From contig JAGMWU010000039.1 of assembly GCA_018697195.1 (NCBI GenBank), positions 635,817 to 699,816 on the forward strand: 64,000 nt of DNA, read 5' to 3'. The DNA comes from Certhia americana (Eukaryota; Chordata; Aves; Passeriformes; Certhiidae). The notes under the pieces were generated by a model that saw only the letters and a program-made list of their open reading frames with translations, was not told the DNA's origin and ran no database searches. The position numbers were made by a program, and so were the translations under genes. Positions 1 to 11,024 of the stretch are shown here, piece after piece; position 1 is the first letter of the stretch, and every line of letters starts with the position of its first letter.

Positions 1-3000
1 ATAAGTTTTAAAACACCATTGAGAGAATACAGCCACCTTCTCTTTTCTGATCCTGTTGCACAGGAACAATAGCACCATAATTGTACAGACAAATTATTGT
101 AAAACAATCCATTTTTGCATACATCTGCTTTAAAACGAAACTACATGTGTTTTGGATTTGCCCAGTGACTATATATACGTACAAATGCATAATAATGGGC
201 CAACTGTCCATTTTATTTACATTTTAGATACTGTGCAAAATGCCATTCAGCTGGCTGATTTTACTAGGCAGCATTATTTTGAAAGAACTTTGTTGGATTC
301 TGGCTTGGTGCACTGAAATATTCTTTCTGCAAATAATCTTTTCAGTGAACTCCCTCGTTCCTGCCAAACTGGCAAGTTAAGGGTGAGACAAGCTCCAGTG
401 CCTGGTACCAAAGAAAGGCATGGAAAATCAGGCAACCTTGTCTTACCAAGCACAAGGAGCTTCACCACCACATTAAGCAGTGCCTGGTGTTAGGTAAGGG
501 GAGCAGAGGTGCAGAGTCACAATGCAGCTGATGGAAATGGTCCTGGAAAAATACCTTTCTTTATCTTGCTCCAGGTCTGCTCTTCCCTGTCCTCAGGGAG
601 GACAAAGATTCTCTGCAGAGTTGTCCATTCTCTCCAGTCCATTCTCTCCGGCAAAGAGACTCTGGAGTTGTCCTCAGCTAGGATGCAAGTCTGCATTTTA
701 TTTGATTTTGCATCATGTTTCACATTTATGATATTTCAAAGGCAGCTGATCAAAACGCCTAAAAATGTTGAATCTGCATCTTTACAACACAACTCTGGCT
801 AATTTTTCCCATTTGCAGGAGATCAGCCTTTTAATTGAAGAACTACTGGACAGTTCGGTCCAACTGCTAATGCAACAAAATCCAGGTGGGGTTGCCATCA
901 TGGCCATTTTCTGATAAGTAGAGTATGTGTTTACAAGTGAAAACATGATATAATCTATTGCAGAAGCTGCTCTTATGCTTGAGTCCACAGCATGCTGGTG
1001 TCCTCTCTGTGAGACTGTCTTGAAATATCTGTATTTACTCTTTCTAGGACTACAGAATGTTGTTGGGTGCAACAAGGCTCATTTGTGATAAAAGAAGCTG
1101 TGGGAGTAGCAAATCCTGCATGTGCACATGGGGGAGAAGAGAGAAACACATCACCTACCTCAGATACATAGCATTTGCAAATACCTTCTCCTAAAAGAGA
1201 GCAGTGTGCACTGTCGTTCTAATTACAAGTAGATGGGAACTTCATGGTTACCTTCCCTAAGGTAGGAAGAGTCTTTATGTAACATGGAGCTTCATCCCGA
1301 ATCATCCTGTGGCCTTTTGATTCAAACAGACATCTCCTCCTTTTAGGCAAACTCCTCACTTGAAAACAATTAGAATATTTCTGGAAAGTAGAAGAGAGAT
1401 GTTATTTTTGTGTGTTCACACATGACTAACCTCAGAGCTGATACAAAATAAATGTAATTTGGCCCAGGCAAGTTCTGAAAGTATTATTAGGGTGCTTTTA
1501 AAACTAAGCTAAACTCAAATCAAGCTCCATTAAGCCATTAAGGCTTTAATTAATTGCTTTGGAAACATACCTGGTCTTATATGCCAGAGTGAATGTATCT
1601 GCCTTTTCAAGGGCCATGTTACAAGACTCTGGCTAATATTTTCACAGAAAGTGGGGGGAAGACAGCATCCATTTAAATTTTCATTGAGGGAGGTGTTGCC
1701 TACAGTCAAATGACATTTCTTTCTGAGAGTTACCAGCATATGTCTAATATCTACTAGATTGGATAATATTATTGGTTTTGAATAACTAATCAAGGTTTTT
1801 TGAGTTTCTATGATTTTTTGGTTTTTTGAGTTTCTATATATATTTTATTATACTTACCCTTTTCACCTGTCAGGGTCATATGCCAAAACATGACATAAAT
1901 AATTAATCATAACTTTCTATTAATCTATTATTCATTCACTTAAGTGGGGCTATAGTGTAGCAATTTCCTTTGTTATGTTTATGGGAGGGGACTTCTCTAA
2001 GGTCTTACTGCAAATAGTCAAAAATATTTGAAGGACTCCCCATAAAAAAAATAATTCTCAGACATGCCACTAGTTCTTGGCTCTGCTGCTGGGGGGGAGT
2101 GCATGTAATAGCCAAAGTAAGCAATTCATTTCATATCCTCTTCTAAAAGGAGTAAGATTGTGTCAGCCCTTTTTGAGAAGCCCTTTTGAAATCCTTCACA
2201 ATATTACACAGATGTTGTTTCCATACTTAATTCCTGTAAGCAGCAAGGGAACTTAAAGAATTAAGAAAAAGGTCTTAATATATTTTTCAGATTCTATGCT
2301 ATTTTTTTTCTAAAATCCCTACTCTGTGACAAAGTCTTTGGTGGATATTTGAATACGCAAACAAGATGTTAAATTAAGCAAATTACATAAATGTAATTAC
2401 ACAAGTTCTGTAGGGTACCTGTGATGGGGACAAATCAGCATGTCAAACAAAGGCCAGTTGTGGTTGTACATCATTTCCGTGCCCTTAACTTCAGCAGTGC
2501 TTTTTCTTAGTGTGAATGTTGATCAGAGAGGCACGTGCAATGATCCAGCCCTTTACCTGTCTCAGCTCTTCTTGAAACAAAGGTAAAGCGACCTTTATTA
2601 GCAGTGTGCTCTATTTTCTGTGAGAACAGTTGAATACCTCAGCTTGTTGGCACACCCAGAAATGAACTGACTTGTCTTTTGGAAGGAATTCAAAAAATGA
2701 CCAATGTCTGCTTCTGTCACTTTTACACAAACCAAAGACCAGGGTAACATGCCATCCCCAAGCCCTCAGCTTTGCCCTGGGCTTGGTATGCGAACCAGTG
2801 ATTTAGTGGAAATAAGTGCAGCTGCCTCTGAAGACTGAACTCAGCCCTAGTTGAAGTCACTTCTCACAGAGACTGGATGTGTACCAGGGCAGAGTTGCAG
2901 GGAAAAGAAGAAGTGATCAATCATATTTTCAGCATGAATGTTACTCGCCTGCTTCTGGCGATTCTTTCACGCTAACACAGCCCTGCTGGCAGCTGTTGAG

Positions 3001-3164
3001 CTGCTCTTTGTAGTTTCACCCCCATAAAAATGTTATCAAGATGGAGTTTTGGCTGCAGCCTCTCACAATGCCTCCTTCAACTTGTACCTCCCGGGATGTG
3101 TGAGAATAAAACCCCAAACAAACATTAGAAAACCAGGAAACACTCTATTAAGGTCTCCCCACAA
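1..3164. other. Non-coding unique sequence, no gene seen
   Basis: AT-rich sequence with stops in all frames; the few open frames are under 100 codons and have no recognisable domains. I see no interspersed repeat that I recognise. The only internal structure noted is the short direct duplication at 1794-1837, listed separately. Whether this is intergenic or intronic cannot be told from the window. Confidence 0.7.
1794..1837. repeat. Two-copy direct duplication, period 26
   Basis: An identical 18-base unit (GGTTTTTTGAGTTTCTAT) occurs at 1794-1811 and again at 1820-1837, with a T-rich spacer between them. It looks like a small slippage-type duplication. No function is implied. Confidence 0.85.
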
Positions 3165-3225
3165 ACCGCAGAGTTAGGGAGAGCGACTACAGGACGCGGT
3201 GCTGCGCAGCTTCTCGTTTTCGCTC
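3165..3225. other. Small CpG cluster in CpG-poor surroundings
   Basis: Seven CpG dinucleotides fall within about 60 bases (near 3167, 3183, 3194, 3196, 3205, 3215 and 3221), while the surrounding kilobases contain very few. It is far too short to be a CpG island. It could be a remnant of a promoter, a conserved element, or chance. No exon or splice pattern is attached to it that I can defend. Confidence 0.5.
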
Positions 3226-6200
3226 ACCAGGCAGGGGCAAAAGCCATGGGTTTCAGTCTCAGCTATTTTGAGAATAGCTTAGTGTCTACAGGATCCTTCA
3301 GAAAAACCACTGTGTGCCATTGAGCTCCTGACTGTGCAACTGGATCCTGGGAGAGGCAGTGTGCTGACTCCAGTGTGGCCATGGAGTTAGGAGCAGATGC
3401 TCCTTGGGGGAAATGCTCAGAAACCATGGAGAGAAGTTAATGCACCTCTTTCTTATTCCTTTCTGTTTTTTTTTTTTTGTTTTGTTTTCTTGGTTTTTTT
3501 GTTTTCTAATGTAGAAAGCATGAAAGTATGACCTAAACATGCTGGTTTGGATCTGTTTTGCATCCAGCGCTAGTTAGCTCCACTAAGACATGCTAAAACC
3601 TGAGTTTGGGGGGGGGCATAAATCCCACACTGAGGTCTGACACTTTCTGTCCTTGGCTCAAGTTTCCTGCAAATCTGGAGGAGAGATTACCATGACCTTT
3701 CATTTCTTTGTGCACTGCAGTTAAATTTGGAATAAAATGCATTCCCTGGAATAATGTATATTGAATACCTCTATGAAATATCCATAAAAGTGAACTCCTC
3801 TGTTTAGTTACCTTACTATTTTCCTGACACAAGGCAAAGACAAGACTGTGGCAAAGTCTACAGCTACAAAATAAGTGACGAGGCATTGTATGCTGTGTTT
3901 CTTCTCCAGCTTATTGCCAGGGATAACAAGGGGCTTTATGAGCATTTGTAGAAACACCAGCATGATGCTGCAGGAGGGAGATTTTATTTGTTGCCATCAC
4001 AGCCAATTTGGGGATTGTGAGGAGACCCAGGAAATTTACTAGAAGTGAGGAACCGAGGCAGCAGTCAGGAAAGCTGGTGCTCAGCCTCCTGGTCAGAGCA
4101 GGGCACCGTCAATGTTCCTGCAACTTCAGACCTCACTTCCAAAAGCCAGGCTAGCAGCCAGGACAGGACAGAAGGCAGCCACCTCCTGGTACTGTGCAAA
4201 AGGCAAATCAGGGGAAGACAAAATTTCTATCCTGAGCCTGCAAAATGCTGTGATTCTGTGAAAATGCTTGGGTCTACTGCCAGCAACACTGGAAATGCTC
4301 AGCCGGACCATCCTTCAAGCAGAGGCAAATGAACGTGCAGATCAGCCACTGGAAGAGGAGCAAGTGCAAAAATGTTCTTCCTGGCAGACCCATCTGCTGT
4401 ATAAACACTGACCTCCCACAGGAAGAAGATTAGAATGTGGTATGGTCTTAGATCTGTGAAAACTGGCGCATTCTGGTTCATAGTGCTTATATTTTTGAGC
4501 TCTTCACATATTTCTGCTGTTCCACTGTTGCTTGTACCCAGACCTCTGCTTATGGCTGTTGGGGAAAAATGTCAGAGATCTTTTTCTCTAGAGTGTGATC
4601 ATGCTCCTACAAGGTTCTTTGCCATCGACAGAGGAGGAGGAAGAGGGCTTTGGTGTGTTTTGTGTTTGTGTTATCTTCATCCATTTAGAAATAAATATCA
4701 TTGTTCCTTTCTGCACTGTGCAAATGGGAAAACATAAACACTTGCTTTCAAACTTATGGAAGAAAACATATTCTGCCTATAATACACTGAAGAAGAAAAC
4801 TACTAGTGTAAGATATCGATTTCTATTTTAATGGTTTGAATCCATAGAAAAAGAATTCAAATCCATACTTGGATTACACTATCAATTGCAGTCTAAAAAG
4901 AGAAACTTCACAGAGTCCAGCTGTGTTATTTTAGAGTAAAAGTGCAGTAAATCACAGGAGAATCAAGTTTGATGGAATATAAGTAACTCTTTACCACCCT
5001 TCTTTACTGCATTAGCAGCACTGAGTCAGGCTGGTACTGATTATTTTGCTTCTCATATTGATCAGCCCTTCTTCCCTTAAAACTTCTTGGAAAAAAAGTA
5101 CTCAGAGCTGTGCTCCCATTCTAGTACTGTGATGTAAGGCTGGACTGAAAATTTTAAATTGTACTGGTGTCACAGGTACTCATGTCTCTCACTGAAAAGC
5201 TAATGATAATTATTCTGTTTCAGAGAGGAGAACTCTATGACCCCAAATAATTTTGGGTTTGTGCCTGTTCTTCTGTTAGATAATGCATTTCAAACCTAAG
5301 AATAATAGTGCTGCATTACCTGAGTGTGTTTCTGGTCTTTGATTTGGTGTTATAGCTTTCTGTCTCAGCTGAGCAGCCCATGCTCTGACTGCTGCAGAGG
5401 AGACAGAGTATTGAGGGCTTGGGAAATGTTGCACAGCTCCAGCAGTGCTCCACTGCTGTGAAAGCTCACAAGTCTCACTGACTTAACAGGAGTCAGAAAT
5501 AGTGTGAAATCCAGGAATCTGGGCCTCCGGGTGCGCTGAGTATCTCCAGGTGTTGCTGTGGCAAGACTGAATAGCACATCCCTGTAAATTATCCCTTGGA
5601 AATACAGTAACCTGGAATTATGGCTTCATGAATTGATTATTTTCTTTCTGTAAATAAAAATATCCACGGATATACAACAATGAATGAATTGAAAGAAGAT
5701 TTGTTTTGGTCCAAAGCTGTGCTACTTGAGCACAAATACAGGATAAGTCTTTTGTTCCATCACATGCTAATTATTTGCATGAAAAAAGATGAAGAAAAAG
5801 TTCACACGGGTTTTGCTGATAAAAGCGTAGTAAGGACATATTTAATTGCAGATACACAGAAAATTTTGTGGATATTTTATCACATTTTTGGAAGAAAATG
5901 ACAATTTGCACATTGGAAAAGAATGAGCATAATGACCTTAGCTTAAGGAGCCTGGGTGACCATGGATCAGGCCCTCTGACCCAAGAAGGTCATTGTCATT
6001 GTAGCAGAGTGTGTGGTCACCTCAATGTGGTGAAATATTATCGATGAGATGTAAGGTCAGTGCAGCTGGAACCCATTTTTCTGGATAAAGCCTATGCAGG
6101 CCACTGGGAAAGAGATAATCCAATCTACACAGCTTTTTAATACATAAGCAGAGTCTAAAACATATAAATATGGGTTTTAATAAGTGTGAGGGATCTCTTT

Positions 6201-8872
6201 TTCTTTCATGTGATTGCATCCATGAAAATATTTAGTCTGAAATATATATATATATACAGGCATATCTAATATTTCAGGAATCTTTTGGATCATCTCGCGT
6301 TCTCTTGGCTGTTCGCAGCTGAACCGAGATTGCCAGAAATCTGTCTGGGCTTGATATGGCTTGGAAAGAAACTGACCCTTTAGTAAAGTCAGCAGTTCAG
6401 ACACAGATAACTTTTTTCCCTATGTTTTATTTTTTCTTTGACAAAAAAAATTATTTTAAAAAACATACAGAAGGTAAAGCTAAAAAGAATAAGACTTGAC
6501 CTCCTACCTTAAAATAGTGCATATCTTGATTAGGTTTGACATTCTCACTTTCAGGTGATTAAGATATTTTACAGAGTAGTGTGCTTGAGATGAGTATACA
6601 TGCACATAAAGTTAAACCATGACATGTGTGTAAAAAAGGTTGTAGAAAAAATTCTTTTTCTGTTAAACTTCACAAGAATTTTATGGGGGTACATGCATTT
6701 CTGCCTGATCTGTGTTGTAATTTTTTTCCTAGTAAATACATTTATGGGTTATAAACCTACTAGTCTATACTAGGAGAGAATCCAGGCTGTTTATGGTAGA
6801 ATTGCCAGGCGAATGATATGTTTTAGTTCCACTGTAAATTAGCTTGATGGAGCAGTAATTGCTTGCATCAGTTAGGAACGTGGGTTTATATGTTTTATGG
6901 TATATTAAGACAGTGACTGCACTTGTGCAATGCAATGTGAAATCTTCCCTCAGATGAAGTCTGCCTGGCCTCTTCTGTGCTTGCTGTTGTCTGTAACTAA
7001 ACCACCATTACCAAGGATTTCATGTCATTCAGGTCCCATGTGTGCAAAACTTGGTTCAAATAGCTTTCATATGTCACATATTTCATGTGTCCATATTTCA
7101 CATTTACCATTTAGTTCTGAAAGCCCTCAGAACTGGAAGCTACAGGCAAAGAACATCACTGGCAGAAATCCCTTCAGCTCTAAAGAGCTGAGGGTTGTAC
7201 TGCTCATCGCAGGATCTTTCCAGCCCACCACAAAATGTAGAAGCAAATCCTTTGTGCTGCTCACGGTGGGCAGTGTGGCCCCTGCTGTCTCCCAGGTGGT
7301 GCCTCTTGCTCTGCCAGGGGCACAGCATACTGGAAACAGGATTTCTTCTGCTCCATCCCAAAACTGTGCTACGGAGAAAAGGGAGGGGTGCTCTTCAGCT
7401 CTGGCAGCTGAAAAAAGACTTGGTCCCAGCCTAAGCAGGCTGTTGGGAGGCTGCCCCTTGGCCAGGACATCCCTATTGCTCTGTGCCTCTGTCATTACTG
7501 TACAAAGTTGCCTAGTATCACAACAGAAACCAGAATGCATCTCAGCCAGTATCTCACACCATGCGATTCCTGATTTCCTTCTATTACAGGTAAGTTCCAT
7601 GTCAAGAGAATGCACAACTTTCTGATTTTTGTCTCATCTGATCACTGCTAGTGCACATGGTTGTGAAAATTCAGTCTTGCAGATCATATACATCCCTCTC
7701 TAGAGTGGATGAGGATACCTTTTGGAATGAAATTCTGGTGCCAGCACCTATATTTCCAAATGAAAAATTCATTATCCATATATATTCTCTAATACTTGCT
7801 TAAAAATTTGCTGTTTCTACAAGCGTTCTTGCCAGTAAATGCAATAGCTAGAACATGCACAGTAAGCAAACACAAAGAGGGCATTGAAACAGTTGAAGAG
7901 AATATGTTTATAAACTGAAATGAATATTCATTGGAAACTTTTTTAACACTGCTCACCAGTTCTATATTGGAATACTGTGTAAAGTTTACACTCCATATAA
8001 AGAGTTACACTGTTCCCTTGTGAAATCCGTCTTCTCCACTACCTCCATATTGGATATTTGCATTTTTAGAAATACCATCTGCCAAACCCCACACAGACTG
8101 CAAGTGATTTCCTGGTTATATATTTTGGATATTCTGTGGTTAGAAAACTATGGAGCCATATTACATGTCCTAGCCTCCAGAACATCTGTGAGACTGAAAC
8201 CACATGAGTATAAGCAAGTCAGCAGGATAAAAATGATGGAGATTTTCAGTTATATTGTATAGGCACACTTGCAAAACTTTTTGAGTTTTATAAATTTATC
8301 TCTGTATACGTGTTATTTTCTTATTGTCTTTACAAATAACTTTTAAATCCTACTTTCTGCATTGGATCAAATCAGCTTCAAACTCTTCTCCCCCCAAAAT
8401 CTCTACTGCCTCTTTTCCGTCTCCATCCCAGGCCCTTTTGGCAACATCCATCTAAGGAAGGGCACCCAAAATTTAGTGGCTGGACTATTTATTATGCAAA
8501 AATTGGTTTGAATTTTACTTCTGTATTTCTTTTCTCCACTTGCAATCAAAAAGTGAAAGGCATAATGGTGACAAAAACTCAACTTTTGGCAGACCTGGTT
8601 TACTATAGAAGGTGATTGAGGCATATAAATACATTAAATATAATAGGCATATAGGCATATAAATATAGTATTTTTAAACAGAGCTTTAATGTAAACAGCT
8701 TTAATGTGAAGGCGAATGTGAAGCAGATGAGTGCTGTCTGTGGAGAGCTACTGGGATATCCACAATTCTCTGGTCTGGTAAAATGTGGGACTAACTTTGA
8801 TGCCCACTTTTCCTCCTTGAGAAATGGAGATTTTGGACCTAGTTTTGGTTCTGTTGTGGCATGGCCAGGTAT
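3226..8872. other. Non-coding unique sequence, no gene seen
   Basis: No recognisable gene or interspersed repeat. It contains a T-rich run with G interruptions at about 3467-3506, a nine-G run at 3608-3616, and an (AT)n run at 6242-6256. A 231-codon open frame at 6930-7625 on the plus strand is opposed by a 162-codon frame on the minus strand at 7127-7615. Neither resembles a known protein, so neither is called a gene. At 8643-8658 the octamer ATAGGCAT is tandemly doubled. Confidence 0.65.
6242..6256. repeat. Short (AT)n microsatellite
   Basis: About seven uninterrupted AT dinucleotides. Likely length-variable between individuals. Confidence 0.85.
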
Positions 8873-10206
8873 TCATTCATAGAATCACAGAATGGTTTGG
8901 GTTGGAAGGGTTGGTAAAGATCATCAACTTCCAATGCCCCTGCCATGGGCAGGGAGATCATTCACTAGACCAGGCTCCCCAAGGCCCCATCCAACATGGC
9001 CTTGAACACTCCCAGGAATGGGGCAGCCACAGGTGCTCTGGGCAATCTGTGCCAGTGACTCATCACATTCATAATGAAGAATATCTTCCTGATATCTAGT
9101 ATAAATCTACCCTCTTTAACTTTGAAGCTGTTACTCCTTGTCCATGTCCTCTCCAGTTCTCTTGCAGGCCCCCTTTAGGTACTGGGAAGTGGTCTCCCTG
9201 GACTTGCTCCAGTCATTCCATGTTTTCCCTGTGTTGGAGGCCCAGGGCTGAGCACAGTACTCAAGATGGGGTCTCATGACAGTGGAACAGAGAAGGGGAG
9301 TCACCACCTCTGCCCTGCCAGTCCTGCTGCTTTTGTGTTGCCCTTAGTGAAGCCTTGCTCTCTGTCTCCAATCTCCTCATCATTTTCCACGTGCCACAGC
9401 ATGGTCTTCAGGAGGATCTGCTCCATGATCTTACTGGGCACTGAGATAAGGCTGACCAGCCTGTACCTCCCTGGGTCTTCCTTATTTCCTTTTCTCAGAA
9501 TGAGGGCTATCTTTGCCCTCTTCCAGTCGGCAAGAACTTTACTGGACTACTATAACTTCACAAACATGATAGATCGTAGCTTAGTCACTTCTTTGGTCAG
9601 TTCCCTCAGGAATTCTGGATGCTTTTCATCAGGCCCCATGAACTTGTGATCCTTCAGGCTCCTTAAATGCTCTTGAACCTGATCTTCTTCTGCAGTGAGC
9701 AGTTCTTCATCCTCCCAGCACTCTCTGATGAATACTGAGGCAAAAATGTTGCAGAGTATCATAGTTTTCTCCATATCCCAGATCACCAGGCATCCTGTTT
9801 CCTAGTGGAGAAGACTCATATTTTCACTGGGAAAATTTAATTCTATCAGGCTTTAGCTTCCTTTGCCTGATCCATGCCTGCTCTGATAACATCTTTGTGT
9901 TCCACTTGGACTAGCTGTCCCTGCTTACACCTTCTGTAGGTTTCCTTTCTGTGTTTGAGTTTGCCCAGGATCTCTTTGTTCATCCATGCAGACCTCCCGG
10001 CATTTTTGCGTGACATTCTCTTGGCTGGGAAGCGTCACCCCTGATCTTAGAGAAGGCAATCCTTGAATATCAACCAGACTTTTTGGGGGATTTCTTTCCT
10101 CCAGAACTTCGTCCCATGGTGTTGTACCAAGCAGACCCCTGAAGAGGCCAAACTCTGATCTCCTGATGTCCCTTCTTGCTGCCCTCAGGATCTTGTAATT
10201 CACTTG
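8873..10206 (-). mobile_element. CR1 LINE, 5'-truncated and internally deleted
   Basis: This is an inserted copy of chicken repeat 1 (CR1), the dominant avian non-LTR retrotransposon, in reverse orientation. The 3' terminus lies at the left: the octamer repeats CATAGAAT and CACAGAAT (8879-8894) are the reverse complement of the ATTCTATG-type end of CR1, followed by the usual 3' untranslated region to about 9338. From there rightward the sequence is ORF2: reverse-transcriptase start, linker, and the region after the endonuclease, ending near 10206 where similarity stops. Bird CR1s are commonly 5'-truncated, so the right end is a normal truncation. The jump from the early reverse transcriptase straight into the 3' untranslated region at about 9338 is an internal deletion, estimated from memory of the family at more than 1 kb. 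No target-site duplication is expected or seen. Identification rests on recalled CR1 consensus features, not on an alignment. Confidence 0.93.
9340..10205 (-). pseudogene. Broken CR1 ORF2 (reverse transcriptase) remnant
   Basis: On the minus strand the translation follows CR1 ORF2. The piece at 10203-9925 carries the CR1 linker (residues such as LLGTTPWDEVLEERN and an MDEQRDPGQTQTQK stretch matching the usual MNKELL-KLKHKK region). The piece at 9786-9550 carries FASVF, EEDQVQEHLRSLKDHKFMGP and PEFLRELTKEV, the start of the reverse-transcriptase domain. The frame then meets two consecutive TAG stops (9550-9552 and 9547-9549) and continues in the same frame with EDPGRYRLVSLISVPSKIME, the RT region around the second conserved block, to about 9340. 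Between 9787 and 9924 there is a frame change and an apparent loss of roughly 20 codons. The catalytic YxDD block is absent because it falls in the internal deletion. This copy therefore cannot encode a working enzyme. The call is firm; the deletion sizes are estimates. Confidence 0.88.
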
Positions 10207-10892
10207 TTAAGTATGTGTTGCTTTGACTTCCTCATTTATGATACTTGAGTAAAATTTATCTATCTTGCAAATCTGCTGGCCTTGGTAATATTTTATGTCT
10301 TAGGCACTTTTGGGGAAACAGTTGTTAGCTGCTGTGTCAGCGGATCATGTTATTCTCTGTTTTGGAGACTGCAAATTGGTAAGATGATTGAAAACCTTAA
10401 AAAGGTAAGTGCATGTGAGAAGTCCAATCCTGCTATGTAACTTAGAGCAAAATCACTATAAAAATTCAATGGATATATGTCTGCTTAAAGAATGAAGGAG
10501 CAATCCAGTGAGAGTAGCAAAATATCTAAATATTAAGTACAGGTTTGATTTTTTCATTTGCTTCTGGGAGCGTTTCAGAAAATGCCATTGGGAGGCAGAT
10601 CACAGAGACTTCGCAGAAGGCTGCTTTAATTCATTAGAATGAAGGATCTGTACCTACAAACATGAATATTAGTCATTCTACTAATGTGATGGGAGTCTCT
10701 GGAATTTATGCTGGTTTTACAGGGGACCCTAAATTATAATTTTGTCATGACTAGTTTGCATGGTCATGCCTCTGACCACAGAATTGTTCATAAAGCCACT
10801 GTGGTCTCTCAGTTTCAGTAAAAATATTGCAGAGAAGTTGCCTTACTTAGGACTAATTTTTTTTTTTTAATTTTACTGTCATGTGTATATGT
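10207..10892. other. Non-coding sequence, nothing recognised
   Basis: AT-rich sequence between the CR1 and the TA microsatellite. A nine-base T run occurs at about 10860. No open frame of note and no recognised repeat. Confidence 0.65.
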
Positions 10893-11024
10893 TCATATAT
10901 ATATATGTATATATATACATGTATATATATATGTATATATGCGTATATATATGAGAGTGAAAAAGATTCAGGGTTTTTTGCTTATATATATATATATATA
11001 TATATAAAATGGCTATATATACAT
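10893..11024. repeat. Compound TA-rich microsatellite
   Basis: Two blocks make up the repeat. The first, about 10893-10953, is TA/TG/CA alternating sequence that includes a self-complementary core around ACATGT. The second, about 10983-11006, is a nearly pure run of about 12 TA units, followed by a shorter TATATATA at about 11014-11021. Between the blocks lies a short unique spacer. Such tracts can extrude cruciforms and are usually highly polymorphic. Confidence 0.92.

Noticed and set aside
7567..7600. Adjacent splice-acceptor-like and donor-like motifs (TTACAG/GTAAGT)
   Set aside because: The two motifs abut, leaving no exon between them; single splice-like motifs are uninformative.
8824..9099. 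91-codon plus-strand open frame
   Set aside because: It is antisense to the CR1 3' untranslated region and exists only because of the repeat.
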